Below, piece by piece: positions 1 through 7,359 of a stretch of 53,530 nucleotides of DNA. Each line of letters opens with the position of its first letter. Positions within the stretch are counted from its first letter, which is position 1. Location of the stretch: positions 1-53,530 of the forward strand of contig CALZKB010000019.1 in NCBI GenBank assembly GCA_945787575.1, read 5' to 3'. Under the pieces are notes generated by a model. The model was given only the letters and a program-made list of their open reading frames with translations. It ran no database searches and had not been told where the DNA came from. This DNA comes from Thermoanaerobaculia bacterium (GTDB lineage Bacteria; Acidobacteriota; Thermoanaerobaculia; Multivoradales; JAHEKO01). The position numbers and the translations under genes were made by a program.

Positions 1-6
1 AGCCCG

Positions 7-68
7 AAGAAGAGGTGCCACCCTTTTCTCGAGGCCCCTAAGAAGAGGTGCCACGCTTTTCTCGAGGC
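7..68. repeat. Tandem pair of GGTGCCACC-core repeats
   Basis: Two 29-bp copies, at 7-35 and 40-68, differ by one base (ccaccc versus ccacgc) and have a 33-bp period. Each has a GGTGCCAC core followed by a cttttctcgagg tail. The same unit occurs in inverted orientation at 1776-1800, on the other side of the transposase relic. This suggests REP-like elements belonging to that transposase. Confidence 0.85.
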
Positions 69-640
69 AGCTGATCGGCCTTCAGCTCCTCGCTCTTGAG
101 GGGGAGTTAACTCCGCAGAAGCCGTTTTTGCTGGCGCCCAAGCCTCGAGGAAGCGCATCATCGCTAGCTCGATGACTCGAGCGGACGCACCTGTGCCTGC
201 CGATTGGCAGTGAGAGCTGCCGCGGAGCTAGGTCGGGATGAACCGTGACGAAGGAAAGAAGAGAGGCTGCGCTCGGGCAATTGCGGCCACTGCAGAGGCA
301 TGAGGCGAAGCCCCATCAACAAGCGTGGCTACTTGTCGCGTTTTCTCGAAACGGCGAGGCCCTCAAGCGGTGCCACCCGTTTCCCCCTCAAGCGGTGCCT
401 CAAGCGGTGCTGCGTCAAGCGGTGCCACCCGTTTCCCGACTGGAGCGGTCGGGTAGCTGGTCTGCGGCGGTGACCTGCGGACCAGGACGGTGAGCTGCGG
501 GCTATTTGGGTTGAGCCGGTTCTGTTGAGCCCGGAAGTAATGAATCTTGGCCTGGAGCAAGGCCCCTTGACTCCTGAGGCAGGCCTTCAGACACACTTCT
601 CCCAGGGACTTCTTTGCTCGGTCTCAGAAGCTTCGTTGGC
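69..640. other. Spacer without a recognisable gene
   Basis: No reading frame here resembles a known protein. The stretch holds a perfect 12-bp palindrome (GGAGTTAACTCC, 103-114) and the second repeat cluster at 361-437. The rest shows nothing I can name. Confidence 0.6.
361..437. repeat. Cluster of GGTGCCACC-core repeats
   Basis: A 23-bp unit (tcaagcggtgccacccgtt plus tccc) is present as identical copies at 363-385 and 415-437. Two partial units (tcaagcggtgc) lie between them near 388 and 400. The core matches the repeats at 7-68 but the flanking arm differs, so this is a second variant of the same family. Confidence 0.85.
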
Positions 641-1553
641 TCAGGTGGGGTGCGGCACGAAGCGTGACGAAGGCAGAAACGCTCCACAGGGAAACTGTGC
701 GTTCCTTCCTTCGAACATCCGCTGGGCAGCTTCGCGATAGCCGTAGAAGAACCTCAAGTACGCGTACTCGAGCCTCCTTCGGACGTAGCCGTGGTGGGCA
801 TGAAAGCGAGGAGCGGAAGAGTGGTTCGACCGTCGCGGCTTGCTGTGCGGATCCTGGGCAAGAACGGCCTTGGCGCCCATGGCCTGGTCGTGAGCGTCAG
901 CCCGCGCTTCGCGGGTTTCCGTCTCAATCTCGCGCAAGAGAGCGCGTAGGCGGGAGCTCGCCTGGTGCTCCGGAAGGTCCTGCCAACTCGGGATCGGCGT
1001 GAGTTCGAGCTCGATGCTCTCGGCGAAGCGCATCTTGGGGACGTCTTCTCCCCTGCGTCGCGCCTTGTACTCGGCGCTGCGGTGGAACCAGAGGCCTTGG
1101 AGTCTGTTGTTCTTGGCTTTGGCTGAGGTCGCTCCGGGCCAGCTTCTTGGGGAGTCGACCAGACCTTCCTTGCAGCCCTGGGAGTAGAGATAGTGGAGGC
1201 GCCTGAGCTCGGCCTCGGGTTCGTTGCTCACAACGATCGCTCGGTAGCGCCTTCCCCAGAACTTCTCTCGCCAATCATAGAGCCGTCCGGCTTCCTTGGC
1301 GATGTTCGAGTTGACGCAGTTCATGAAGCGGGCGAGTTGCCAGGCGTCTTCGGGTTGGAGGAGCAAATGGCAGTGATTCGAAAGGTAGATCAAGGCGCAA
1401 ACCGTCATGCCGTAGCGTTTCTGAGCCTTGGCCAGGACCCCGATTATGATTGGGTTGAGGTCGCGGTGGGGTTTGAGGAGAAAGCGCGTGGAGGGTTCTG
1501 CAGGTGACTTCGACCAGCGAGTTGGGTGGGATGAAGCGGAGATCTCGGCCCAT
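641..1553 (-). pseudogene. REP-associated tyrosine transposase (RAYT), frameshifted
   Basis: This encodes a single-strand HUH transposase of the IS200/Y1 type that acts on REP-like hairpins. The first 22 codons (1553-1488, starting MGRDLRFIPPNSLVEVTCRT) are in one frame. The rest continues in another frame from about 1487, through RFLLKPHRDLNPIIIG and then ALIYLSNHCHLLL, which carries the HUH histidine pair (NHCH). The C-terminal part has HAHHGYVRRRLEYAYLRF and a RAYT-like ending, QFPCGAFLPSSRF. Intact relatives join the two parts with one or two residues at this point, so a small indel explains the break. It is flanked on both sides by GGTGCCACC-core repeats in opposite orientation, as expected for a RAYT and its substrates. 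It is either a recent pseudogene or a sequencing error; the repeats may be mobilised by another copy. Confidence 0.8.
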
Positions 1554-1580
1554 GCCCCTCTAAGACGGAAGAGGGAAGGA

Positions 1581-1652
1581 GGATCTTTCGCGAAACGGGT
1601 GGCACCATTTCTGGGGGGATCTTTCGCGAAACGGGTGGCACCATTTCTGGGG
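1581..1652. repeat. Perfect 36-bp tandem duplication with GGTGGCACC core
   Basis: Two identical 36-bp units, at 1581-1616 and 1617-1652, each contain ttcgcgaaacgggtggcacc. The core is the reverse complement of that at 7-68 and 361-437, so this pair faces the left-hand repeats across the transposase relic. A copy-number-two perfect duplication indicates a recent event or a collapsed larger array. Confidence 0.9.
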
Positions 1653-1775
1653 TGACGATGAGAAGCCCCAGGTCGGCGGCTCCCGCTGGGAGTCCACCCG
1701 CAGGTCGGCCTGCCAGACTACTTCTCCGGTCTCCGGCTCGAGCCGGTGCAGGAACCCTTCGGCGCCATCTTGCGA
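1650..1775 (-). pseudogene. Relic of a PQQ-like beta-propeller gene
   Basis: Read on the minus strand, about 42 codons are open and give one propeller blade: LHRLEPETGEVVWQADL followed by PPTWGFSSSP. This aligns with the intact propeller gene in this window (about 37550-37670: ALDAANGTVVWSRDT then VPHWGFTSSPLV). The relic stops abruptly at a GGTGGCACC-core repeat on each side, so it was left behind when repeats or the transposase rearranged the locus. No start codon or partner sequence remains. The blade motif is specific enough to be confident of the family, but not of the original gene. Confidence 0.65.
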
Positions 1776-1800
1776 GAAAAGGGTGGCACCTTCTCTCGGC
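1776..1800. repeat. Inverted copy of the GGTGCCACC-core repeat
   Basis: The sequence agaaaagggtggcacctt is the reverse complement of the repeat at 7-35. With 1581-1652 it forms the right-hand border of the transposase region. Confidence 0.8.
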
Positions 1801-2233
1801 CTCCATCCGGTCGTTGCCGAGAGCCTAAGAGCCCACAGGCTCTCGCTTCTGTGGGATACGCCACATCCGCAACCCGTAACTCACACCGCGAGTTTCCAAG
1901 CCGTAACTCCGAGCAGGAGGGAGGCCTCTATCCGGTCTGCGCTCCCCGAGGCTCGACCTACGCCAATGCCAGGAAGAGCGCCGGCAGGGAGGAGACGAAC
2001 GCCGCCGTCTCGAGTATCGCAACGGCAAGGTAGCGCAAACGCCTCGGTCAGGGAAATGTCTTTGCCGCTAAGATACGGAGCTTCGGCACCAATTCCCTTG
2101 ACGAGGAGACGGCTCAATGGGAGAAGCTCAACCAGAAGTCGATGGCGCAGCAACCTACGAGAAGGTCCTGGGCAAACCGTTTTCGCGGCGGCCGGAATCC
2201 GATAGGAGCCGCCGCCACCAAGGAGGAGATGCC
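1801..2233. other. Spacer upstream of the PHP/NIDO gene
   Basis: I see no gene here. A frame open from 2117 runs into the next gene but lacks a signal peptide before 2234 and has no good ribosome site, so I treat it as untranslated leader. A TTGACG hexamer at about 2097 could be a -35 box, but no convincing -10 follows. Confidence 0.5.
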
Positions 2234-5200
2234 ATGACGCTGCCAGCCGTTCTTCGCGCCCGAGCTGCGTTCACCATCCTTGCTTCGCTCCTGCTGATCT
2301 TTCCGGTGGTGGTCGCGGCGCAGTCGACGCAAGAGGTCACGCCCGACTTTTCCAAGTGGTATTCCGGCGACGTTCACGTTCACGCCGCGGGCGACGCAGC
2401 GCTCGACGCAAACCGTCGTTGCAGGGAATTCGGAGGCATCATTCAGCAGAGTCCGGAGGAATGCGCCGAGAAGGTGGTCGAGCTGCATTACTCCCGCGCC
2501 GAGGCCAACGGCGTCGACTGGCTGATCTTCACCGAGCACGGCGCATGGCTCGGCTTCGACGAGGGCCGTTACGACCACGACCAGGCTCAGGACGCCTACA
2601 GCCTTCTGGAGGCCGAGATGCGCCGCGTGGCTCGCGAGAAGGGCGTCATCCCCGCGCTCATCGGCCAGGAGGTCGGCACCGCGGCGCCCTTCCCCTGCAC
2701 GCCGAGTCGAGGACACTTCGGGGTCTACACCCAAGCCAGCCTGATTGCGCAGGGCATCACCGACTGCAACGAGGTGCGCTACCTCCGCCAGATCGAGCGC
2801 GCCGACGGCTACGGCGCGATCAACCACCCGCACATCGGAAGCACCTGGAGCTGTTGGTACACCGACGACGACATCCTCGGACCCGAGAACTGCGAAGAGG
2901 GAGCCGTCGATTTCGCCAAGGGGCTGATCGACGTCGTCGGCTTAACCGGTCACGACCGGGTCTTCGCCGGTATCGAGGTGGTCACCAGCAACGAGCTACC
3001 GTCCGAAGAGACGCTCGATCAGTGGGATCGGATCCTCCAGGACGGCTACCGCATCGGCGCCACCGGCGGGGCCGACTCCCACACCGTCAACAAGGGGGCG
3101 CGGCTGGACATCCTGCTCGGCGGCGGCAACGGCAACCACGGCAAGGTCGGCATCCACGCCCGAACCTACGCCTACGTCGACGGCTCGATCAGGCCGGGAC
3201 CCGACTTCGAGCCGAGGGCCTCCAACCACCCGATCAGAATCGCGATCAAGAACTCCCGCACGGTCGCCTCCAACGGGCCGCTCTACCTCCCCCAGGTCAA
3301 CGGCAACTTCCCCGACGACGGCAGCGTCTTCGGGCCCGACCCGAGCTTCGAGGGTGACTCTGTCACGGTCCGCATCGACTGGCCGGAAGGCACTTTCCGC
3401 GTCCTCCGCGAGGGGGCGGACCTCGCCAACCCCGAGCCGGCGGACCGGCTGGATTTCACCAACCGTCCGCAGGAGCTGCGGGTGGTTGTCGGCCACGTCA
3501 GCGAAACGGCGCCCTGCGCCGGAGCGCCTCGCGAGCCTTGTCCGGGCGAGACCGTGGTCGCCGACTACTCGACGACCAACGACGACATCGGCAACGGATT
3601 CGCGCGCATCGAGGTGCCGATCGATCCGAGCTGGGATCGCATCTACGTCCGCACCGAGGGGTTGCAGGGCAACCTCGGCCCCCAGGGCAACCTCTACATA
3701 ACCGGCGCCTACTCGAGCCCCATCTACCTCGAGCGCGGTGAGTTGTCGAGCGGACTGCCGTCCGACCCCAACTGCACTGTGAACATCCTTGCTCGCAACG
3801 ACGACGGCTCCACGCCGGAGCTGCCGCTCCCGTTCCCGGTGAACTTCTTCGGCGCGGTGAAGACCTCTATCTTCGTCAACAACAACGGCAACGTGACCTT
3901 CGACTCGCGCCTCGGTACCTACACGCCCTTCGAGATCACCTCCGACACGCCGCCGATCATCGCCCCCTTCTTCGCCGACGTCGACACCAGAAACCCGGCA
4001 TCGGGCGTCGTCACCTTCGGCACCACCCAGTTCGAAGGCCGTGACGCCTTCTGCGTCTACTGGGATGACGTCGGCTATTTCTGGCAGAGTGTCGACAAGC
4101 TCGACACCTTCCGGCTCTATCTCGTCGACCGATCCGATCTCGAGGTCGGCGACTTCGACATCATCTTCGACTACAAGCAGCTGCAGTGGGAGACCGGCGA
4201 CGCCAGTGGCGGCAGCGGAGGCCTCGGCGGCACCTCGGCGGGAGCCGGCTTTTCGAGCGGCACCGGCGATCCGAACGGCTTCATCCAGCTCCCCGGTTCG
4301 CTGGTCAACGGCGCCTTGCTGGACGGCGGCCCCAACTCCCTGACCGCCGGCTCGCGCGACAGCGGCGGGCAGCCGGGCGTCTGGCGCTTCCCGGTACGCA
4401 GCGGGGCGGCCAGCGGCATCTATGCCTTCGGTGGGACCGTGGTACGTGGCACTTCCGGGGGACCTCCGGTAGCGTTCGCGGTGCTCGAGGTTTGCCCGAC
4501 CGGAAGCGGCAGCTGCACCCTGGCGCTCGCCAACAGCGACGGAGGCTTCACGGCCAGCGGCCTCGCCGCCGGCAGTTACACGGTGCGGGCGTTCCCACCC
4601 GCCGGCAGTTCAGGGCTGGCCGTCGGTAGCGCCGACAGTGGTTTCGTCGGCCCGGCGCCGACACCTCCGGTCGAGGTCGTGATGCCCGAGGTCACCTCGC
4701 CACCGCCGGGTACGACGATCTCGCCGTCGCGCAACGGCTCCGGAGGCGCTCCCTCGGTGCTGATCGGCCAGCCGCTACAGTTGCGGACAACGGCGTGCAT
4801 CGGCGCAACGGTGACTGTCACGGTCTTCCGCGCGGGCAGCAGCGTCTTCGGCCCGGCGCCGATGATCCCGACCTCGCCCGGGAACTTCATCCTCGACCTT
4901 CCACCGTTCACGTCGAGCGGCACGGCAACGGTCGACTTCGTCGTGGAATGTCCCGATGGCTCGGTCACCGGCTTCGAGATGACCGTCTACATCGATCCGA
5001 GCGGGCGGGTGATCGACACCGCCGGCGCCCCCATTCCGCTGGCCGAGGTCGTGGTGCTGCGCTCCGATTCGGAGAGCGGCCCCTTTGAGGCGATCCCGGA
5101 CGGCTCGGCGCTGATGTCGCCCTCCAACCGCGTGAACCCGGACGCCACCAACGTCGACGGACGTTTCGGATGGGACGTCATCGCCGGCTTCTACAAAGTG

Positions 5201-6100
5201 CGCGCCAGCAAATTCGGCTGCCGGTCGCCGCTTGATCCGTCGATTCCGTTCGTCGAGACGGAAGTGCTACCCGTGCCGCCACCTGCTCTCGGCCTCGAGC
5301 TGGTGCTCGACTGTGCGCTGCCGAGCGACGGCGAGCTCGAGATCTTGGCCGGGGTGCCCAACCTCGGTCAGCTTGACAACCCGCTCGCCTTCGCGACCTT
5401 CGGGATCAGCTGCGACGTCGGCGGCTCGCCGGTCGACTTCGGCACCGTCACCGTGGAGCTCAACCAGTCGGAGGTCGTGACCGGGCTGCCGGTCGGTGCG
5501 CCTTGCACCACCTCGGTGCTCGACGTGTCGGAAGGCTGGACGTTCTACACCGACGCGTCCACCGTCACCACCATCCGTCCGCACGACACAACGCTGACCG
5601 AGTTCGGCTTTGTCGAGGGGCAGTTGACCGCGAGCCTCTTCCTCTCGCTGGTGCCGGCCGAAGGCTCCACCGCCACCGGCGGATCGGCGTTGTTGACCGT
5701 CGCGTGCGACTCGGGAGCCTTCGTCTCCCAGACGGTCGTCTTCGACCAGTCGGTCGAGCTCTCCGGTCTTGCCGTCGGCGATCGGTGCGACGTCTCGGTC
5801 ACCGACACCGTCGGGCTCGCCGTCGAGCCGCCGATGAGAGAGGTTCGAGTCCTGCCCTACGACGCCAACGTCGCCTGGTTCCGCGCCGACCTGCCGGTCG
5901 ACGATCCGTGTGATGACGACGACGATTCGGACTCAGACTCGGACTCAGACTCAGACTCGGACTCGGACTCGGACTCGGATTCGGAGTCGGATTCCGACTC
6001 GGACTCGGACGACGGCTGCCCCGGCGACGATGACGACGACTCGGACAGTGACTCTGAGGGCGACTCGGACGACGACGACGAGGATTCCGATGGGGACTGA
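2234..6100 (+). CDS. Secreted PHP-domain / NIDO protein with Ser-Asp repeat tail
   Basis: The product has 1288 residues. The ATG at 2234 is preceded by AAGGAGGAG and opens a clear signal peptide (cleavage near AAQS, residue 30). Residues 42-290 form a PHP-like metal-binding domain: HVH 48-50, TEHG 100-103, NHPHIG 197-202 and GADSHT 279-284 supply the usual His/Asp ligands. Family knowledge suggests a phosphoesterase-type fold; the substrate is unknown. Residues about 515-690 match the extracellular NIDO domain (IFVNNNGNVTF, then APFFADVDTR). Several carboxypeptidase-regulatory or Ig-like domains follow to about 1220. The last 65 residues are almost only Asp and Ser, broken by CPG. That tail is acidic and could bind calcium or act as a spacer or adhesive surface. 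It stands alone, with repeats on both sides. The domain order is unusual; the catalytic role is uncertain. Confidence 0.85.
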   Translation: MTLPAVLRARAAFTILASLLLIFPVVVAAQSTQEVTPDFSKWYSGDVHVHAAGDAALDANRRCREFGGIIQQSPEECAEKVVELHYSRAEANGVDWLIFTEHGAWLGFDEGRYDHDQAQDAYSLLEAEMRRVAREKGVIPALIGQEVGTAAPFPCTPSRGHFGVYTQASLIAQGITDCNEVRYLRQIERADGYGAINHPHIGSTWSCWYTDDDILGPENCEEGAVDFAKGLIDVVGLTGHDRVFAGIEVVTSNELPSEETLDQWDRILQDGYRIGATGGADSHTVNKGARLDILLGGGNGNHGKVGIHARTYAYVDGSIRPGPDFEPRASNHPIRIAIKNSRTVASNGPLYLPQVNGNFPDDGSVFGPDPSFEGDSVTVRIDWPEGTFRVLREGADLANPEPADRLDFTNRPQELRVVVGHVSETAPCAGAPREPCPGETVVADYSTTNDDIGNGFARIEVPIDPSWDRIYVRTEGLQGNLGPQGNLYITGAYSSPIYLERGELSSGLPSDPNCTVNILARNDDGSTPELPLPFPVNFFGAVKTSIFVNNNGNVTFDSRLGTYTPFEITSDTPPIIAPFFADVDTRNPASGVVTFGTTQFEGRDAFCVYWDDVGYFWQSVDKLDTFRLYLVDRSDLEVGDFDIIFDYKQLQWETGDASGGSGGLGGTSAGAGFSSGTGDPNGFIQLPGSLVNGALLDGGPNSLTAGSRDSGGQPGVWRFPVRSGAASGIYAFGGTVVRGTSGGPPVAFAVLEVCPTGSGSCTLALANSDGGFTASGLAAGSYTVRAFPPAGSSGLAVGSADSGFVGPAPTPPVEVVMPEVTSPPPGTTISPSRNGSGGAPSVLIGQPLQLRTTACIGATVTVTVFRAGSSVFGPAPMIPTSPGNFILDLPPFTSSGTATVDFVVECPDGSVTGFEMTVYIDPSGRVIDTAGAPIPLAEVVVLRSDSESGPFEAIPDGSALMSPSNRVNPDATNVDGRFGWDVIAGFYKVRASKFGCRSPLDPSIPFVETEVLPVPPPALGLELVLDCALPSDGELEILAGVPNLGQLDNPLAFATFGISCDVGGSPVDFGTVTVELNQSEVVTGLPVGAPCTTSVLDVSEGWTFYTDASTVTTIRPHDTTLTEFGFVEGQLTASLFLSLVPAEGSTATGGSALLTVACDSGAFVSQTVVFDQSVELSGLAVGDRCDVSVTDTVGLAVEPPMREVRVLPYDANVAWFRADLPVDDPCDDDDDSDSDSDSDSDSDSDSDSDSESDSDSDSDDGCPGDDDDDSDSDSEGDSDDDDEDSDGD
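5924..6012 (+). repeat. Coding microsatellite for (Asp-Ser)n
   Basis: Tandem 6-mers of the form gactcg/gactca/gattcg encode alternating Ser-Asp. Synonymous variation between units (tcg, tca, tcc) shows the tract is not a fresh slippage product and is maintained at protein level. Confidence 0.85.
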
Positions 6101-6101
6101 C

Positions 6102-6188
6102 GGCCACCCTTTTCGCAGAACAGGTGGGAACTGCGCCGCACCGAGAACAGGTGCCGAGAACAGGTGCCACCCTTTTCGCAGATCGGCT
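6102..6188. repeat. GGTGCCACC-core repeat cluster after the PHP/NIDO gene
   Basis: Contains ccacccttttcgcagaacagg at its start and again (shifted) at about 6168, with a perfect 13-bp head-to-tail duplication of ccgagaacaggtg at 6141-6153 and 6154-6166. It begins two bases after the stop codon of the preceding gene. The rest of the spacer to 6394 shows nothing recognisable. Confidence 0.8.
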
Positions 6189-6394
6189 GAACCTGAGGAG
6201 TCTCTCCGCGCGGGAGTGGGCTAGCGGGCTGTCAGCCTGACCTAGCGCGACGTTGCGTTGGACCCAGAACGCACTGTTCAAGCGCTTCTGCCCGCTTTCG
6301 GTGCTCGAATGGTCCGACTCGAATCTGCTGGTGAGAGGTGCGCTGGTGAGAAATGGCAGCCTTTTGTTAACCGGCCGCTCGAGGGCGAGGCGAC

Positions 6395-6607
6395 CTATTG
6401 AGTCAAGAAGTCGAAGATGTTCCCCAACATCTTGGTGTCCGCCTGGAACATCTCGGTGTAGCGACAGCGCCGGCAGATGATGGTGGTGAAGCGCCGGCCC
6501 TGGACGTCGAAGATCTTGCTCCAGAATCCGCCGGCAGCTCGAATCTCGCCGGTCTCGTGTTCGGGGTGTCCGCACTTGGGGCATCGATAGGACTGAGGAA
6601 TTGTCAT
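6395..6607 (-). CDS. Small zinc-ribbon protein (DUF2082-like)
   Basis: The product has 70 residues. Two CxxC knuckles, CPKCGHPEHE near the N-terminus and CRRCRYTE in the middle, form a zinc ribbon. The conserved pattern of GEIRAAGG, FDVQGRRFTTIICRRC, YTEMF and GNIFDFLTQ fits the DUF2082/Zn_ribbon_13 family, annotated as nucleic-acid-binding or GTP-binding in various genomes without firm function. I chose the ATG at 6607 because GGAGG sits five bases upstream; a GTG at 6613 would overlap that site. It is divergent from the broken membrane gene at 6707, with about 100 bp between them. Confidence 0.8.
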   Translation of the reverse strand: MTIPQSYRCPKCGHPEHETGEIRAAGGFWSKIFDVQGRRFTTIICRRCRYTEMFQADTKMLGNIFDFLTQ

Positions 6608-6706
6608 CGTCACCTCCGTAGCTGATACGGCTGCGCCGTGCGGTTCATTTCATGGTGTGTGGGTTGTGGCGCGCTAGACTCGATCGACCTTCTCAAGGAG
6701 ATGGCG

Positions 6707-7110
6707 ATGAGCAATCTGGCGTTGCGCTTCATTCGCTGGGGCACCGGCCTTCTGGTGATCGGGCTCCTAACCGGGTACGGGCCGTTGGGGCAGTATCTAC
6801 AGGGAGGAGCGAACCCCTCCTGTCCCGCGGCACCCGTTCACGGTCACGCGATTCTGCTGGGCTGGGTCGGGATGACGATCTTCGGCTTGGTCCACCGAGC
6901 AATTGCAGATTGGCCGAGCGGCGGAGCTCCTTCCCTAGCCGTCGTCAAGGCACACTTCTACTTCTCGGTGATGGGCATGCTCGGTGCATGGGCGAACGGC
7001 ACCTTCGGCTACGCCGCTTGAGCTTGTGGGTTGGGATCAGCGGCATTTTCTTGTCCCTCTACGCCGCAGGGTGTTTGCTTTGCGTGGGTCGTCTTTCGGT
7101 CGACGGCGTA
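6707..7110 (+). pseudogene. Heme-copper-oxidase-like small membrane protein, frameshifted
   Basis: The ATG at 6707 follows AAGGAG by six bases. The first frame encodes membrane segments containing VHGHAILLGWVGMTIFGLVH and AHFYFSVMGMLGAWANGTFG, the pattern of short subunit-I-like proteins related to cytochrome oxidase, in which such histidines would be haem or quinol ligands. It ends early at TGA 7019-7021. The next frame continues the same hydrophobic protein with LSLWVGISGIFLSLYAAGC to about 7110. A one-base indel near 7018 therefore breaks the gene; the true C-terminus cannot be fixed. Function is inferred from pattern only. Confidence 0.55.
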
Positions 7111-7134
7111 CTCACCCGAGTAGGGAGGACGATC

Positions 7135-7187
7135 TTGCTATTCCTTGCTATTCCTGTGAGGCCTCGAGTCGGTGAGGCCTCGAGTTG
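7135..7187. repeat. Two adjacent short tandem duplications
   Basis: TTGCTATTCC is duplicated perfectly at 7135-7144 and 7145-7154. It is followed at once by a 16-bp near-perfect duplication (gtgaggcctcgagtcg / gtgaggcctcgagttg, 7156-7187). They lie in the spacer between the broken membrane gene and the FG-GAP gene. Confidence 0.85.
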
Positions 7188-7359
7188 GGGGAGGTATCAA
7201 GGACCTGTTCTCTTGGGGTGGTTTCGCTGGAAGGACGACTGCGGTACCCTAAAGTCCAGCTGCGACGGGGGGAGCGGCCGTCCGGGGTGCTGGTTCCATG
7301 AGCCATGGGACTGGCTTGAGGCTCGCAAGCCGTTGACCTGATTTGAGGAGGCCCCCTTC

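Noticed and set aside
103-114. Palindrome GGAGTTAACTCC as a regulator site
   Set aside because: A single 12-bp palindrome with no adjacent gene start or second copy gives no basis for a functional call.
7-437. Clustered repeats as a CRISPR array
   Set aside because: Units are few, spacing is irregular, spacers are shorter than repeats or absent, and no cas gene is present.
2114-2833. Minus-strand frame over the start of the PHP/NIDO gene
   Set aside because: It is antisense to a well-supported signal peptide and metal-binding domain, and low in recognisable structure.
5799-6584. Minus-strand Arg/Ser/Pro-rich frame over the Ser-Asp tract
   Set aside because: Its composition is a by-product of the repetitive codons on the plus strand. 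It also overlaps the real zinc-ribbon gene in another frame.
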